64,000 nt of DNA from Marinomonas spartinae (lineage in GTDB: Bacteria > Pseudomonadota > Gammaproteobacteria > Pseudomonadales > Marinomonadaceae). Position numbers and translations under genes: made by a program. The notes below the pieces were generated by a model, which saw only the letters and a program-made list of their open reading frames with translations, did not search any database and was not told the DNA's origin. The stretch covers positions 51,024 to 115,023 of the forward strand of contig NZ_JAEMUI010000017.1 in assembly GCF_016461715.1 (NCBI RefSeq), in the 5' to 3' direction. This document shows, piece by piece, positions 61,399-64,000 of this stretch; position 1 is the first letter of the stretch; each line of letters begins with the position of its first letter.

Positions 61399-63444
61399 TT
61401 AGCCAATCGCTATGATACTTTTATCCATCTTAGGTTTGATCCACGATTTCAAGCCCAGCACAAAAAGCACGATCCATACACTGGCAAGGGCGATATAGAG
61501 CAAGGATTCCATCGGGTGGTCAGCAAAGGTCAGTACCTGGAAACTGTATACCGCGCCCACGTATGCAACGGATGTGCTCCAGCCAACAACGACCCCCGTC
61601 CACAATAATCCGCCCTCTTTCACCAACGCGCCAATCGCCGCAGCACATGGCGTATAAAGCAAGACAAAAACAAGGTAGGCGAATGCGCCCTGCCAGCCCT
61701 CAAATAACGACACCATGCGCTGGTGTCCTGGCGATAAGGTGGTTTCCGTTTGCGCTTCAGACACAGCAGACAAGCCTAATGGGTCGATCAATGTACTCAC
61801 CACGCCGCTAAGATTTGCCCATAAAATCGAGCCCGCTTCTTTTAGGTTTACCAGCGGAGACACATAATCTCCTCCTGCACTGCCCCCTGCCGCATTGGTA
61901 TATAACGCATCCATGGTGCCCACTACCGCTTCTTTTGCTAGCACACCAGTAAAAACACCGACAGCAGCAGGCCAGTTGCCATCCCCCATACCAATCGGAG
62001 AGAAAACGGGGGTAATGACTTGCCCTACCTCCGCCAAGGCAGATGGTTTTCCGCCGTCCGCAACAGAGCGCCACGATGGCACCGAATTCAATATCGTTAA
62101 TATGGCAGAAACAACCACGATTGTCTTACCTGCTCGGATCACAAAACCTCGAACTTTGTGCCAACTAGACAAGCCAACATTCCCCCAACGAGGACGATGA
62201 TAGTGAGGCATTTCCATAAAGGAGCTAGCTTGCACGTCTTTAAAAAGCTGCTTGCGGAAAATCCATGCCGTACCGACAGCCATAGCAATGCCCAGTAAAT
62301 ACAAACCAAATACCAAAGAACCACCGTGCTCCCGAAAGAAAACAGAAACGAACATGACATAAACCGCTAAGCGTGCACTACAGGACATAAAGGGTGCCAT
62401 GGCCATGGTGAGCATACGCTGTTTGGGGTTTGATAAACTGCGTGTTGACATGATGGAAGTCACATTACAGCCAAAGCCCAATAGCAAGGGAATAAAGGCT
62501 TGTCCCGGCAAGCCAATCGACAGCATCACTCGGTCAATAATAAAGGCTGCTCGCGCCATATAGCCGCTATCTTCAAGAATACTCAGACAAATGTATAAAC
62601 AACCGATCACGGGTACAAAGGTAGACACCAACTGCACACCGCCGCCAATACCATCCGCGATGACGATAATCAACCAATGAGGAATGCCCACTTGCGCCAT
62701 CCAATGACTGGGAAACGCCACAAACCAATAACCAGCAAGAGAATCAATTGGATCAACAAATAAGTTACCCACACCAATCGCAAAGGCAAACATGGCATAC
62801 ATGGCGAGTAAAAAGATAGGAATCCCCAACCACGGATGAAGCACAATACGGTCAACCAATTCAGTGGTATTTTGTGCCCTCGCCTGCTGCTTCATCACAC
62901 CGGATAACCAATCTTTGATTGGCTTTGGTTCCGCGTTTATCGGTTTGCCTTTTAACTCGTTTACTAAATGGCAAACATGATATTGGAGATCATGCACCGA
63001 CAATTCGTAACCATCAATAATGGGTACCCCCATATTGGCCTCTAAACTGGCAATGTCTGGCATAACACGCATTTTTCGAGCTAAATCCGTCATGGTTAGG
63101 ACGACAATCATCGGACGACCCAAGGCAATCAACTCTTTTGTTAACTTGAGATTACGCTTTAAATTGGTGGCATCTACCACATTAATAATGACATCGTAAT
63201 CACCCGTATTCAAAAAACGGCGCGCCACCGCTTCGTCAATGCCGCCAGATTCAGTTGCAAAACTGTAAATACCAGGTAAGTCTGTCATATCGACGCGCTG
63301 TTGATCAGAAGCAAAAAAGCCCGTTTTACAATCGACCGTCACACCAGCCCAGTTACCCACCTTTTGCCGTGTACCAGCAAGCTTATTGAATAAGGTGGTT
63401 TTACCTGTGTTCGGATTACCGACTAACGTAATATGTCGGCTCAT
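61399..63444 (-). CDS. feoB: Ferrous iron transport protein B
   Basis: 681-residue GTPase-membrane transporter for Fe2+. The G domain opens MSRHITLVGNPNTGKTTLFN, with DLPGIYSF (G3); the G4 segment reads TMTD where E. coli has NMLD. Gate motifs GFGCNVTSIMSTR and SCSARLAVYV follow in the membrane part. ATG 63444 overlaps feoA by ATGA; an in-frame start six codons earlier inside feoA is less likely. Shorter than E. coli FeoB (773). Confidence 0.95.
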   Translation of the reverse strand: MSRHITLVGNPNTGKTTLFNKLAGTRQKVGNWAGVTVDCKTGFFASDQQRVDMTDLPGIYSFATESGGIDEAVARRFLNTGDYDVIINVVDATNLKRNLKLTKELIALGRPMIVVLTMTDLARKMRVMPDIASLEANMGVPIIDGYELSVHDLQYHVCHLVNELKGKPINAEPKPIKDWLSGVMKQQARAQNTTELVDRIVLHPWLGIPIFLLAMYAMFAFAIGVGNLFVDPIDSLAGYWFVAFPSHWMAQVGIPHWLIIVIADGIGGGVQLVSTFVPVIGCLYICLSILEDSGYMARAAFIIDRVMLSIGLPGQAFIPLLLGFGCNVTSIMSTRSLSNPKQRMLTMAMAPFMSCSARLAVYVMFVSVFFREHGGSLVFGLYLLGIAMAVGTAWIFRKQLFKDVQASSFMEMPHYHRPRWGNVGLSSWHKVRGFVIRAGKTIVVVSAILTILNSVPSWRSVADGGKPSALAEVGQVITPVFSPIGMGDGNWPAAVGVFTGVLAKEAVVGTMDALYTNAAGGSAGGDYVSPLVNLKEAGSILWANLSGVVSTLIDPLGLSAVSEAQTETTLSPGHQRMVSLFEGWQGAFAYLVFVLLYTPCAAAIGALVKEGGLLWTGVVVGWSTSVAYVGAVYSFQVLTFADHPMESLLYIALASVWIVLFVLGLKSWIKPKMDKSIIAIG

Positions 63445-63689
63445 TCGTCGTGTCCCTCGCAATACTCATCACATAAATGAACATGCTGAGCATCGTCCGT
63501 ATGGATAGCAATCAAAGTGGCACCGACTTTCACTTGAAGGGGGTTTCCTAAGGGAGCTTTCATTAACAGCTTTATCGTCTCACCAGGATCAAACCCCAGT
63601 GCATTGAGTTGTATTTGCATTTCATCGCTTGGATGAGACACATGATGAATAGTTGCTTCTTGACCCCTCAATAACTCTGACAAAACCAT
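63441..63689 (-). CDS. feoA: Ferrous iron transport protein A
   Basis: 82-residue SH3-like protein that assists FeoB. The motif MQIQLNALGFDPGETIKLLMKAPLGNPLQVKVGATLIAIH is typical and covers about residues 24-63. ATG 63689 is taken (GGGGG upstream); a codon at 63719 would add ten residues. The C-terminal HVHLCDEYCEGHDE has extra His/Cys residues that could bind metal. First gene of feoAB, preceded by a Fur-box-like site. Confidence 0.9.
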   Translation of the reverse strand: MVLSELLRGQEATIHHVSHPSDEMQIQLNALGFDPGETIKLLMKAPLGNPLQVKVGATLIAIHTDDAQHVHLCDEYCEGHDE

Positions 63690-63710
63690 TGCCGCCCCCA
63701 AAAATGAACA

Positions 63711-63725
63711 TAATAACAATTATCA
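63711..63725 (-). promoter_or_regulatory. Fur-box-like site upstream of feoA
   Basis: On the minus strand TGATAATTGTTATTA, a 7-1-7 match to TGATAAT-N-ATTATCA with 12 of 14 positions. It lies 22 bp before the feoA start. Confidence 0.6.
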
Positions 63726-64000
63726 ATACAATAGGTTTCGCTATTATCACCCAAAATCAGGCTTAACAGCCAGAAATAAAGACGACTCAATCAACAAAAA
63801 GTGCTTAAAAAAGCACAAATATTAAGCAACTTTTCTTCGCGCTCTAGCGCAGAACGATTTTCATCATACCAGCTAACCCACCAAATGAAGGCTCACTTAG
63901 CTCCAACAACAAGGTTTAAAGGCTATAAGCTGTTAATTTCATTCGACAACGTTTGTATTGTCGTGAGCAAAAAAGAACCGCTTATCGTCAAAGGCATAGT
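63726..64000. other. Right-edge intergenic region
   Basis: No gene can be supported in the last 275 bp. A short hairpin CGACAA/TTGTCG lies near 63943-63962. A gene may begin beyond the edge. Confidence 0.5.

Overview
The window looks like chromosomal DNA of a marine gammaproteobacterium of the Oceanospirillales type, most like Marinomonas. This is judged from gene content, moderate GC, the gpmI-envC and yibN-grxC-secB neighbourhoods, TRAP transport and NhaC. It is an inference from recognised families; no database search was run. It carries about 67 supported protein genes and no rRNA, tRNA or CRISPR that I can see.

Layout. 1-4.3 kb: a branched-chain amino acid ABC operon livJ-H-M-G-F on the minus strand, with a hairpin between livJ and livH. 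4.9-10 kb: the envelope operon gpmI-envC-ctpA-yibQ-like (minus). 10.1-16.2 kb: a block with an L-pipecolate-oxidase-like flavoenzyme, an ALDH7 (aminoadipate semialdehyde dehydrogenase), two LysR regulators and a DUF1338 protein. This looks like the lysine-to-2-hydroxyglutarate route, set between gpmI and yibN, which are neighbours in E. coli. 16.3-17.6 kb: rhodanese-grxC-secB. 17.7-21.3 kb: a 46-residue membrane protein coupled to three outer-membrane lipoproteins including an LpoB homologue. 21.3-23.8 kb: divergent pobA/pobR for 4-hydroxybenzoate.

24-35 kb is rich in cyclic-di-GMP signalling: an EAL-CBS-GGDEF protein, a complete siaABCD operon (phosphatase, kinase, DUF1987 switch protein, diguanylate cyclase) and a large CHASE-like/PAS/GGDEF/EAL sensor. 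Within it sit a calcineurin-like phosphoesterase and ohrR-ohr. 35.4-40.1 kb: a TRAP transporter, gluconokinase and a GntR-type LacI repressor with three matching operators, read as gluconate uptake and phosphorylation. 40.2-43.9 kb: a ferric-siderophore ABC importer. 44-47.8 kb: NhaC, an isochorismatase-fold protein, an unknown membrane protein and a BON-domain protein behind a strong candidate sigma-54 promoter.

47.9-58.6 kb is more accessory. A DJ-1-family gene has a 139-bp transposon relic in its leader. There is a 17-codon ORF with its own terminator, then Dabb, SNase-like, LysE, AraC and GH114 genes. A 2.1-kb three-gene cassette (DapF-like with both catalytic cysteines replaced by serine, GDSL esterase, GNAT) is bounded by the same terminal inverted repeat as the relic. 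An elyC-like gene, a DUF2202 ferritin-like protein and a HigB/HigA-type toxin-antitoxin pair with a 30-bp palindromic operator follow. 58.7-61.1 kb: trpR-trpE-trpG with a palindromic Trp operator. 61.4-63.7 kb: feoAB behind a Fur-box-like site.
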